Shown here one piece after another: positions 16,216 to 24,900 of a stretch of 64,000 nt of DNA. Below the pieces are notes generated by a model that saw nothing but the letters and a program-made list of their open reading frames with translations, did no database searches and was not told the origin of the DNA. Numbering within the stretch: position 1 is the first letter of the stretch; each line of letters starts with the position of its first letter. Made by a program: the position numbers and the translations under genes. Source of the DNA: OCS116 sp051531935 (GTDB lineage: Bacteria; Pseudomonadota; Alphaproteobacteria; Rhizobiales; OSC116); NCBI GenBank assembly GCA_051531935.1, contig JAOPTR010000022.1, positions 1 to 64,000 of the forward strand, written 5' to 3'.

Positions 16216-17767
16216 GCGCGACCTCCTCTACTTGAGATTTTTTGGCTTTTTTGCCAAACAGCAATACTGTTGGATCGCGGAAGGAGATTAAGCCTGTTGG
16301 TCGCCAGATCATGATAAGTACCAAGCCTGCGCCAAATGCCGCCATACGATATTCATCTAACTCGCGGAACACCTCGGGTAGGCCAATGAGTAATATGGCT
16401 GCCAAAGCGATGCCCATAAGGTTGCCCATGCCGCCCATAACCACAATGGCCAGAATGATCGCACTTTCGATGAAAGTATAGCTTTCTGGTGAGATGAAGC
16501 CTTGACGTGATGCAAAGAATGCGCCCGCAAAACCACCCCAAGTGGCCGAAATGGCAAAGGCTGCTAGTTTAATATTGGTACGGTTGATGCCTAATGATTC
16601 GGCAGCAATTTCGTTTTCTCTAAGCGCTTCCCACGCTCGCCCAAGCGGTTGTTTACTGATGCGGATGGTGAATACGGCAACAAGCAGACAAAGCACAAAT
16701 ACGATGTAATAGAGAAATATAATACGATGGCCCGAGCTATAATCAATCGCCCAGAAATTATCACTAAAGAATTGAGTGAAGGTTTGCGTGCCTTCTTCTT
16801 TTGCGCGTTTGGCGAAAACAACATTACCAAAGCCAGGACGTGGAATGCCGTTAATGCCATCTGGCCCACCAGTAAGCTCGTAAAGGTTGAGCAGTAGAAT
16901 GCGGATAATTTCGCCAAAGCCTAATGTTACAATGGCGAAATAGTCACCACGTAATTTAAGCACGGGAAAGCCGAGTATGAGGCCAGAAAGCATAGCTAAA
17001 AAGCCTGCAAGTGGTAAGGCTGTCCAGAAACCAATGTTAAATTCGCGCGCGAGGATGGCGAATGAATATGAACCCACGGCATAGAAAGCCACAAAGCCCA
17101 AATCGAGCAGGCCAGCATAGCCAACTACAATGTTTAAGCCCCATGCGAGCAATACATAAGTGAGAATGAGCGTGCTAACATCGACCACATAACGTGATGA
17201 CATGCCAGCTACAAATGAGCTATCGCCACCTAAAAATGAAGGCAGAAGACCGCTGAGAATTTCGGATAAGAAAGGCAAAAGCGCAGCGATGAGAATGACC
17301 ACAATGGAAATATAACCCGTGCTGTTTTTGAGCAATTCTTCGCGGCGTTTTTTGCCATCTTCAATATCGGCCTCGGTGATACCTTTGGCTTCTCGCCACA
17401 TACCAAACATGGCACGAATGATGAGAATGGCGCCTGCGCCTAGCATAAAGACTTTGAGCACTTCGGTAGGGAAGTGCATGAACCAACCCGCGGCCGCCAT
17501 GATGATGCCGACAATGAGTGCGAATGTTGGTTTTTGTTTGTCGAGTAAAATAAGCCCAAAACGGCCAACAACTAACAAAACCAAAGCAAAAAGCATTTCT
17601 TGCCAATGACGCTCGATAACCAATGAACCGTTTACATCGGCGGTGCGCAATAGAATCATTGGAATCATGATACCTACGCCGACAGCAAAGGTGATGACAA
17701 GTTCACGCGCTATTTTGGCAATGTCGAACTCGGGTTTTGGAGGTAGATTTGAAACAGTGTCTGACAT
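16208..17767 (-). CDS. livM: Branched-chain amino acid ABC transporter, permease LivM
   Basis: This 519-residue inner-membrane permease has many hydrophobic segments. The conserved core (from about residue 200) includes GYAGLLDLGFVAFYAVGSY, LRGDYFAIVTLGFGEI and the cytoplasmic loop REN.IAAESLGIN that meets the ATPases. The first ~180 residues form an extra hydrophobic region beyond the ~300-residue core, a form seen in other alphaproteobacterial LivM proteins. It starts four bases after the livH stop. Confidence 0.95.
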   Translation of the reverse strand: MSDTVSNLPPKPEFDIAKIARELVITFAVGVGIMIPMILLRTADVNGSLVIERHWQEMLFALVLLVVGRFGLILLDKQKPTFALIVGIIMAAAGWFMHFPTEVLKVFMLGAGAILIIRAMFGMWREAKGITEADIEDGKKRREELLKNSTGYISIVVILIAALLPFLSEILSGLLPSFLGGDSSFVAGMSSRYVVDVSTLILTYVLLAWGLNIVVGYAGLLDLGFVAFYAVGSYSFAILAREFNIGFWTALPLAGFLAMLSGLILGFPVLKLRGDYFAIVTLGFGEIIRILLLNLYELTGGPDGINGIPRPGFGNVVFAKRAKEEGTQTFTQFFSDNFWAIDYSSGHRIIFLYYIVFVLCLLVAVFTIRISKQPLGRAWEALRENEIAAESLGINRTNIKLAAFAISATWGGFAGAFFASRQGFISPESYTFIESAIILAIVVMGGMGNLMGIALAAILLIGLPEVFRELDEYRMAAFGAGLVLIMIWRPTGLISFRDPTVLLFGKKAKKSQVEEVAHD

Positions 17768-17771
17768 TGAT

Positions 17772-18677
17772 TTATACCTTCTCGATTTCTGGACGGCCTA
17801 ACAAGCCTGACGGACGGAAGATAAGTACCAATACCAAGATGACAAAGGTTGCAACATCTTTATATTCGATGGTGAAATAGGCAGACCAGAAGGCCTCGAT
17901 AAGCCCAATGAGCAAACCACCTAACATGGCGCCTGGTATAGAACCAATGCCACCTAAAACGGCTGCGGTAAAGGCCTTCATACCTGCTAAGAAGCCGATG
18001 AAGAAATGCACTACACCATAATAGAGTGTCACCATAACGCCTGCAAAAGCGGCTAACATAGCGCCCATGACAAAGGTCATTGAAATTGTATGATCGACAT
18101 TAACACCCAATAGAGCGGCCATTGTTTTATCTTGCTCACAAGCGCGTTGCTGTCGACCGAGCGAGGTTTTATTAATGATGAGCGTGAAGACAGCCATTAG
18201 AGCTATGGTGGATACTATGATGATGAGCTGTAAATATGTGAGGTTAACCACAAAATCGCTGTCTTGGAAAAACTTAAAGCTACCTTTAATCATTGGCGGA
18301 ATGGGGCGTACCCGCGCGCCTTGTAATAATTGCACATAGTTTTGCAAGAAAATGCTCATGCCAATGGCTGAAATAAGTGGTGCTAGACGGAATGAATTAC
18401 GCAATGGGCGGTAAGCTGTGCGTTCGATTGTCCAACCGTAAATGGCCGTGAATATCATGGATAAGGCAAGAACTAACAGGATGGCCGAAACCAATGGTAA
18501 CCCTGAAAATAATGTGAATCCGATGACCGCGATGAAAGCGCCGATCATATAAATTTCGCCATGGGCAAAATTGATCATGCCTATAATGCCGTAAACCATT
18601 GTGTAACCAATGGCAATGAGGCCGTAAACAGCCCCTAATGTTACACCATTAATAAGCTGCTGTAGAAAATAAGCCAT
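17772..18677 (-). CDS. livH: Branched-chain amino acid ABC transporter, permease LivH
   Basis: This 301-residue inner-membrane permease pairs with LivM. It begins MAYFLQQLINGVTLGAVYGL and contains FAHGEIYMIGAF and the ATPase-contact loop ACEQDKTMAALLGVN. An upstream in-frame ATG at 18764 would add 29 residues unlike the family, so I chose 18677, where AGGGAG lies six bases upstream. It is the first gene of livHMGF-DUF6867. Confidence 0.96.
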   Translation of the reverse strand: MAYFLQQLINGVTLGAVYGLIAIGYTMVYGIIGMINFAHGEIYMIGAFIAVIGFTLFSGLPLVSAILLVLALSMIFTAIYGWTIERTAYRPLRNSFRLAPLISAIGMSIFLQNYVQLLQGARVRPIPPMIKGSFKFFQDSDFVVNLTYLQLIIIVSTIALMAVFTLIINKTSLGRQQRACEQDKTMAALLGVNVDHTISMTFVMGAMLAAFAGVMVTLYYGVVHFFIGFLAGMKAFTAAVLGGIGSIPGAMLGGLLIGLIEAFWSAYFTIEYKDVATFVILVLVLIFRPSGLLGRPEIEKV

Positions 18678-18941
18678 AGCTCTCCCTAAACTATTTGTAA
18701 TCTTAATTGATCTAGTTAAACATTTATTAAGGCTGATGAAAAGCGATAATAAGTCTAGCAGCATTTAAATTGGGGGAATAGAATACTTAAAGTGATAAAG
18801 ACTAATTACTACTAATAATTCGGTGATTTGTTTGGAATTTTAGCCTATTTGCAGAATTTATTTAAATATTTTTTGAAGGGTTAAAGCTCTTGCGTTTTGA
18901 TGTCTGGGCTTTTAAACTTTAAAAAACAGCGGGAGAGCGAC

Positions 18942-19526
18942 ATGAAATTATTGAAAATATTTGCCATGGTGGCAGTTTTGTTGACATTAACAAGCTGCGG
19001 TATAAACAACATTCCGACTTTGGAAGAAGAAGCAAAGGCACAATGGAGCCAAGTGTTGAACCAATATCAACGCCGTGCAGATTTAATACCTAACCTTGTG
19101 GCAACCGTGAAGGGTTATGCCGAACATGAGCAAGAAACGCTAACTGCAGTGATTGAAGCCCGCGCAAAAGCCACGCAAGTGACTTTGCCCAAAGACATTT
19201 TAAGCAACCCTGCTGCTTTTAGCCAATTTCAGGCCAGTCAAGATGGTTTAGGGGCTGCATTGGGTAAATTAATGGTGGTGGTTGAAAGATACCCTGACCT
19301 TAAAGCTGATAAGAATTTTCAAACTTTGCAGGCGCAACTGGAAGGCACAGAAAATCGCATTTCGGTGGCAAGACGAGATTATATTGGTGCAGTGAAGAAT
19401 TTTAACACTGAAATCAAGACATTCCCTGGCCGTATTTGGCATAGCGTCATGTATTCAGGCACTGAATATATGGAGCAATTTGAAATTGCAGAAGAAGCCA
19501 AGGCAGCGCCTAAGGTGAAATTCTAG
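18942..19526 (+). CDS. lemA: LemA family lipoprotein
   Basis: The 195-residue product has a lipoprotein signal with lipobox LTSC (Cys at residue 19), then the LemA helical domain with NQYQRRADLIPNLVATVKGYA, FQTLQAQLEGTENRISVARRDY and FNTEIKTFPG. The ATG at 18942 follows GGGAG; a longer form from 18897 lacks such a site. LemA proteins are membrane-anchored and of unclear function. They commonly sit in operons with TPM-domain genes, as here, where the next gene starts 14 bases after its stop. Confidence 0.94.
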   Translation: MKLLKIFAMVAVLLTLTSCGINNIPTLEEEAKAQWSQVLNQYQRRADLIPNLVATVKGYAEHEQETLTAVIEARAKATQVTLPKDILSNPAAFSQFQASQDGLGAALGKLMVVVERYPDLKADKNFQTLQAQLEGTENRISVARRDYIGAVKNFNTEIKTFPGRIWHSVMYSGTEYMEQFEIAEEAKAAPKVKF

Positions 19527-19540
19527 CAGGTGATAATTAT

Positions 19541-20263
19541 ATGCAGCCTTTCAAGATCTTATGGGTGATATGTTTTGCGATGTTGGCACATACTGCCAAT
19601 GCCGCGCCTGATTTTCCGACGCTCACTGGGCGGGTGGTGGATGAGGTTGGCATTATTGCGGGTGATGTGAAACTACGCATCATTGACAAATTGGCTGCAT
19701 TTGAAGCGAAATCGACTGCGCAAATTGTGGTGGCGACGGTAAGCTCGCTTGAAGATTATGAGATTAGGGATTATGGCTACCAACTTGCGCGCCATTGGGC
19801 ATTGGGCCAAAAGGACGTGAACAATGGTGTGCTGTTACTAATTGCCCCTCATGAGCGCAAAGTTTCTATTGAAGTGGGTTATGGGCTTGAGGGCGCTTTA
19901 ACCGATGCGCTGAGTTTCCAGATTATTCAGAATGATATTTTGCCATTGTTTAAAGCCGGCAATATGAGCGCGGGCATTGAAGCCGGCGTGGACATGATAT
20001 TGCAAGGCGTGGCGGGCGAAATTAGTGTTCAACCTGCGCTAAGCCAAGGTGAACCAGAAATTGATACAATTCAGATTATATTTTTAATATTCTTTTTTGG
20101 CGTTGTTATATTCATCATCATTCAGGGCATTCGAAACCCTGGCAGTGTGACTTTTGGTTCAGGCGGCGGGCGCAGTAGTGGTTCATCTTGGGGTGGATCG
20201 TCTGGTGGGTTTTCGGGCGGCGGTGGTAGTTTTGGCGGTGGGGGTGCATCTGGTGGTTGGTGA
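19541..20263 (+). CDS. TPM-domain protein with glycine-rich tail (YgcG-like), paralogue 1
   Basis: The 240-residue product has a signal peptide (about 22 residues, ending ANA before APDFPTL), a TPM domain (about 28-150) with VDEVGII, AQIVVATVSSLEDYEIRDYG and ERKVSIEVGYGLEGALTDA, one membrane segment (about 175-195) and a glycine/serine-rich tail ending GGGGASGGW. TPM domains face the periplasm or lumen and have been linked to photosystem II repair in plants; the bacterial role is uncertain. It is closely similar to the protein at 20900-21709, and the next gene starts inside its tail. Confidence 0.9.
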   Translation: MQPFKILWVICFAMLAHTANAAPDFPTLTGRVVDEVGIIAGDVKLRIIDKLAAFEAKSTAQIVVATVSSLEDYEIRDYGYQLARHWALGQKDVNNGVLLLIAPHERKVSIEVGYGLEGALTDALSFQIIQNDILPLFKAGNMSAGIEAGVDMILQGVAGEISVQPALSQGEPEIDTIQIIFLIFFFGVVIFIIIQGIRNPGSVTFGSGGGRSSGSSWGGSSGGFSGGGGSFGGGGASGGW

Positions 20264-20900
20264 TATTGATTTTGACAGGATAAAGGCCAAAATTGCGGCA
20301 GCGGAAATAAACACGACGGGTGAAATTGTTTGTGTTTTGGCGAAACAGAGCGACAAATACAAGTATATTCCTATATTGTGGGCGGCGATATTGGCCTTGG
20401 CTGTGCCTTTGTTTTTTATGTTATATGAAGGCGTATTTGTTGAATATGGATCGTATGCGGATACGAGATTTGGCATTTACACTATATATATAGCCCAATT
20501 ATGCGTATTTTTAATTGCGTTTTTATCTGTGCAATATCAACCTCTAAAATATTGGTTGGTGCCTAATCTTGTGAAAACGCACAGAGCAAAACGGTTAGCG
20601 GCAGAGCAATTTATGATGCAAAAAGTTCATTTAACCGATGAGCATACGGGCGTTTTATTGTTTATATCGCTTGGTGAGCATTATACAGAAGTGATTGCTG
20701 ACAAAGGGATATATGGCAAATTGGGCGCTGAAATATGGCAAGATATTGTAGATGAATTGGTTTTGAAAATAAAAGCCAATCAAATGACTGAAGGAATAGA
20801 ACAAGCAGTTGAAAAAATTGGGGTTCTATTAGCGGAACATTTTCCTGCGTCTGGGAATAACCCAGATGAGTTGCCTAACCATCTTATACTTATAGATTAA
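20253..20900 (+). CDS. Membrane TPM-domain protein of the lemA cluster
   Basis: The product of about 215 residues begins near DIDFDRIKAKIAAAEINTTGEIVCVLAK, has two hydrophobic segments (IPILWAAILALAVPLFFML and IYTIYIAQLCVFLIAFL), then a TPM-like C-terminal half with RLAAEQFMMQ, HTGVLLFISLGEHYTEVIAD and WQDIVDEL. No signal peptide is present, so it differs from its two neighbours. The likely start is GTG 20253, inside the glycine-rich tail of the previous gene; GTG 20244 is the alternative. Its stop overlaps the next start (TAATG). The function is unknown. Confidence 0.85.
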   Translation: MVGDIDFDRIKAKIAAAEINTTGEIVCVLAKQSDKYKYIPILWAAILALAVPLFFMLYEGVFVEYGSYADTRFGIYTIYIAQLCVFLIAFLSVQYQPLKYWLVPNLVKTHRAKRLAAEQFMMQKVHLTDEHTGVLLFISLGEHYTEVIADKGIYGKLGAEIWQDIVDELVLKIKANQMTEGIEQAVEKIGVLLAEHFPASGNNPDELPNHLILID

Positions 20901-21709
20901 TGCGTAGAATAATTGTTGTCATTATTTGTTTGATATGCGTGGCTTCAAATGTTGGTGCTGCGCCAAATTTCCCAAAATTTACATCGAATGTGGTTGATGA
21001 AGCGGGCATATTAAATGCAGGCAATCAACAAAATATAAATGCAAAAATTGATGCGTTTGAAAAAGCAACAGGCATACAAATTGCTGTTGCGACGGTCTCA
21101 TCGCTTGAGGGATATGAAATTAGAGACTATGGGTATCGGCTTGCGCGAGAGTGGCAACTTGGCCAACAAGATTTGAATAATGGCGTGCTATTGTTAGTGG
21201 CACCTCATGAACGCAAGGTATCTATAGAGGTTGGTTATGGCCTGGAGGGCGAGCTAACTGATGCATTGAGCTTTGTGATTATTGAAGAATATATAATACC
21301 CAAATTTAAGCGTGATAAAATAAGTGGTGGCGTTGAAAAAGGCGTGGAGCTTATTATTAAAAGCCTAAAGGGTGATTATAAAAACAAGAAACTATCGCAG
21401 AAGATTGATGTTTGGAAAGGCATTAGACTAACTTCGATACTATTTTTACTTGTTATATTTTCCTTACTTCCTGTTTTGTTTGAAGAATATCTAATTGGTA
21501 AAGTGATAAGCCATGCTAGAAAGCGCGCGAATTTGCAGCCAGACGAACGGGTTGAATTGAAATTTCGCGACCATTCATTGATTTTGCTCATTAAAATTGC
21601 AGCCCAGATTATAAAAATCTTGTTTATGATTTTGGTGGGTGGCAAGGGTAAATCAAAAAGCGGTGGTGGCGGTAGCTTTGGCGGTGGCGGCGCATCGGCT
21701 AAATGGTGA
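20900..21709 (+). CDS. TPM-domain protein with glycine-rich tail, paralogue 2
   Basis: The 269-residue product has a signal peptide (ending NVGA before APNFPKF) and a TPM domain nearly superimposable on that of 19541-20263. Shared blocks include VATVSSLEGYEIRDYGYRLA, APHERKVSIEVGYGLEG and LTDALSF. Two hydrophobic stretches and a basic region (HARKRANLQPDERVELKFRDHS) replace the single membrane segment of paralogue 1, and it ends GGGGSFGGGGASAKW. It is translationally coupled to the gene before it. The pair looks like an old tandem duplication. Confidence 0.88.
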   Translation: MRRIIVVIICLICVASNVGAAPNFPKFTSNVVDEAGILNAGNQQNINAKIDAFEKATGIQIAVATVSSLEGYEIRDYGYRLAREWQLGQQDLNNGVLLLVAPHERKVSIEVGYGLEGELTDALSFVIIEEYIIPKFKRDKISGGVEKGVELIIKSLKGDYKNKKLSQKIDVWKGIRLTSILFLLVIFSLLPVLFEEYLIGKVISHARKRANLQPDERVELKFRDHSLILLIKIAAQIIKILFMILVGGKGKSKSGGGGSFGGGGASAKW

Positions 21710-21797
21710 TGAGACTATGTTCTGTCGTCATATTATTTATTCCGCTTGGCAATGATTATATTCATCTAGATTTATATGCAAATAAATCATCGGCTAT

Positions 21798-21816
21798 GTG
21801 AAATTTGCAATTTCAC
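21798..21816. promoter_or_regulatory. Perfect palindrome upstream of the glutamate dehydrogenase gene
   Basis: GTGAAATT (21798-21805) and AATTTCAC (21809-21816) form a perfect 8-bp inverted repeat around TGC. CCGTA (21816-21820) and TACGG (21834-21838) form a second, overlapping pair. No T run follows, so an operator or leader structure is more likely than a terminator. It lies about 150 bases before the start codon. Confidence 0.4.
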
Positions 21817-21968
21817 CGTATTTTAAATTCGCTTACGGTCACTTTAAGTATTTTTTGGTTTATAGTTAACGGTTTATTATACACTATGGGGCAAGGGTAT
21901 TGTTAATTGTATATTTTTACAAATTATAGTTGAACTTGGGGGGCTGGTTTGACTTACGGAGGATAAAG

Positions 21969-24900
21969 ATGAGCGCAGAATCACAGAAGAAAAATGAAAT
22001 CGTTGATATGGTTGTCGATATTTTGACATCTGATAAATCTCACCAAAATTCGGAAGTTGGATTTGAAACCTTTTTGGCGGCATTTTTAAAACGTGGCAAT
22101 GAAGATGATTATATACGCATGGGCGTTGATCATCTGTGCGAGCAATTATCTGGCAGTTGGGATATGGCGCAAAGCCGCAAGTTTGGCAGCCCAAAAATTA
22201 CCATTCATTCTGACACTCATGACAATCATGATGCGCAATCTTATGTTCATATTATCAATGATGATACGCCGTTTTTGTTTGATTCGATTTTAAATGAGCT
22301 TAACGAATTATCGCATAGCCCTAAATTTGTATTGCATCCGCTGATTATTGTGAAACGTGATGCCAAAGGTGCCTTAACAAAAATTGTTGGCGATGACGAA
22401 TATACGGGCGATATGGCGGGTTCGGCACGTGAAAGCCATGTTCATATTGTGATTGATAAACTTGGTGATATTGAACAAGATGTTTTGATTGCTGGGCTTG
22501 AAAAGACCTTAGAAAATGTACGTTATGCGGTGCAAGACTGGAAGCCAATGGGCGCCCGATTGCAAGCCGTATTAGATGGTTATATTAAACAAGCGCCAAA
22601 TGTGCCACCTGCTGAACTTGAAGAATCTATGGATTTTTTACGTTGGTTGATGGATGATAATTTTACATTTTTGGGCCTGCGTGAATATTGCTTTGAAAGT
22701 GAAAGCTTAGACGGCAGTTTTGTGCATGTGGCGGATACCAGTTTAGGTGTGTTACGTGACCTAGACGTGGAAGTGCTAAAACGCGGTGGTAAAAACCTAA
22801 CCATCACGCCAGAAATTTTGGATTTTATCTTACGCCCTGAGCCGATTTTTGTGGCCAAAGCCAATATAAAATCAGTTGTGCATCGTCGCATCTATATGGA
22901 TTATATTGGACTTAAATTATATGATGCCAATGGTGATATTTCGGGCGAACTGAAATTGGTTGGTTTGTTTACATCGGGCGCTTATACTGCCTCGCCAATG
23001 CGCATACCGTTGTTGCGCCGTAAGCTTGAGCATGTGATTGAGGCATCTGGTTTAAAACCGAGCAGCCATAGTGGCAAAGCGTTGACCAATGTTTTGGAAA
23101 GCTACCCGCGTGATGAATTATTCCAAATTGAAGGTGATTTATTACTTGAATTTGCAACTTCGATTCAGCGTTTAGATGAACGCCCTTTAACACGCGCATT
23201 TATTAGGCCTGATAAATTTGACCGCTTTGTTTCGGTTTTGGTTTATGTAGCACGCGATCATTATAACTCGGAAATTCGTGAAAAAATTGGCGAATATTTA
23301 GCCGAAAGATTTGATGGACGTGTATCTGCGGTTTATCCTTCATTTCCTGAAGGTATGATGGCGCGCGCGCATTTTATCATCGGACGGAATGAAAACCCAT
23401 TACCTGCATTTGATGCACTTGAAGTTGAAGCTGAAGTGCATGAAATTATCCGTACATGGAAAGATAAGTTTTTTGATGAGCTGGACAATAACAGCCTTGG
23501 CCTCATTGCGCGTGAATTAATGCGCCAATATGGTGATGGTTTTAGTGCCGCTTACCGCGAAAACTTTAGCGCGGCGACTGCCATAGAAGACATTGCTGTG
23601 ATGCATAAATTACGCGAAGTTGGTGATATTAACGCCAAACTTGTGGAACGTAATGCGGTGAATAATGACGAAGTTTCTTTGAAGCTTTACCATTATGGCG
23701 AACCAATTGCGCTATCTGACCGTATGCCGATTATTGAGAATATGGGTTTTAGAGCCATTAATGAACGTTCTTACTGCGTAAAACGTAGCAATGGTGAGCA
23801 GAATGAAATTTGGATACATGACATTTCACTTGAAAGCCATGATGGCAATAATATTGACATCAGTGTTAAAGGTGATTTGTTGCAAGAAGCGTTTTTAGCG
23901 ATTTGGAAAAAACGTGCTGAAGATGATGGCTTTAACAAATTAATATTAAGTGATGCTGTGCATTGGCGCGATGTAGCTATGTTGCGGACTTATGGCCGTT
24001 ACCTAAAACAAGCGGGGCTATCGTTTAGCCAACGCTATGTTTGGGATACATTACGCAAACATGGTGAAATTACTGCCAAATTTGTTGAATTATTCCATAT
24101 GAAATTTAATTTGGACGATAAGAAAAAGGACTTAAAAGCCCAAAGAAAAGTTGAAGACGGAATTATTGCTTCTTTAGAAGAAGTTTCGAGCCTTGATGAA
24201 GACCGCATTATTCGTGCTATTTTGAACGTGATGCAGGCGACCATTCGGACAAACTTTTACCAAAAAGCGGCTGATGGCAATGAAATGCCAACCATTTCGC
24301 TGAAAATTAGATCTCGTAAAGTGGATGCTTTGCCTGATCCGAAACCATTGGCCGAAATATTTGTTTATTCGCCTAGAGTTGAAGGTGTGCATTTACGCGG
24401 TGGTGAAATTGCCCGTGGTGGTTTGCGTTGGTCTGACCGTTTAGAAGATTTTCGTACCGAAGTGTTGGGCTTGGTGAAAGCACAACAAGTGAAAAATGCA
24501 GTGATTGTGCCTGTGGGTAGTAAAGGTGGCTTTGTGCCAAAACATTTACCTGTTGGCGGCACACGCGAAGAATTTATGGCCGAAGGCATCGCTTGCTACA
24601 AATTATTTGTCGGCAGCTTGTTGGACATTACCGACAATTTGGATGGCGAAACAGTAATTCCGCCGAAAGACGTTGTGCGGTTAGACAAAGACGACCCTTA
24701 TTTGGTGGTGGCGGCTGACAAAGGCACGGCGACATTCTCGGACATTGCCAACGGTTTATCTGACGATCGAGGTTTTTGGCTTTCGGATGCTTTTGCTTCT
24801 GGCGGTAGTGTTGGTTATGACCATAAAGTGATGGGCATTACAGCCCGCGGTGGTTGGGAAGCGGTGAAACGCCATTTCCGTGAAGAAAACCATGACATTC

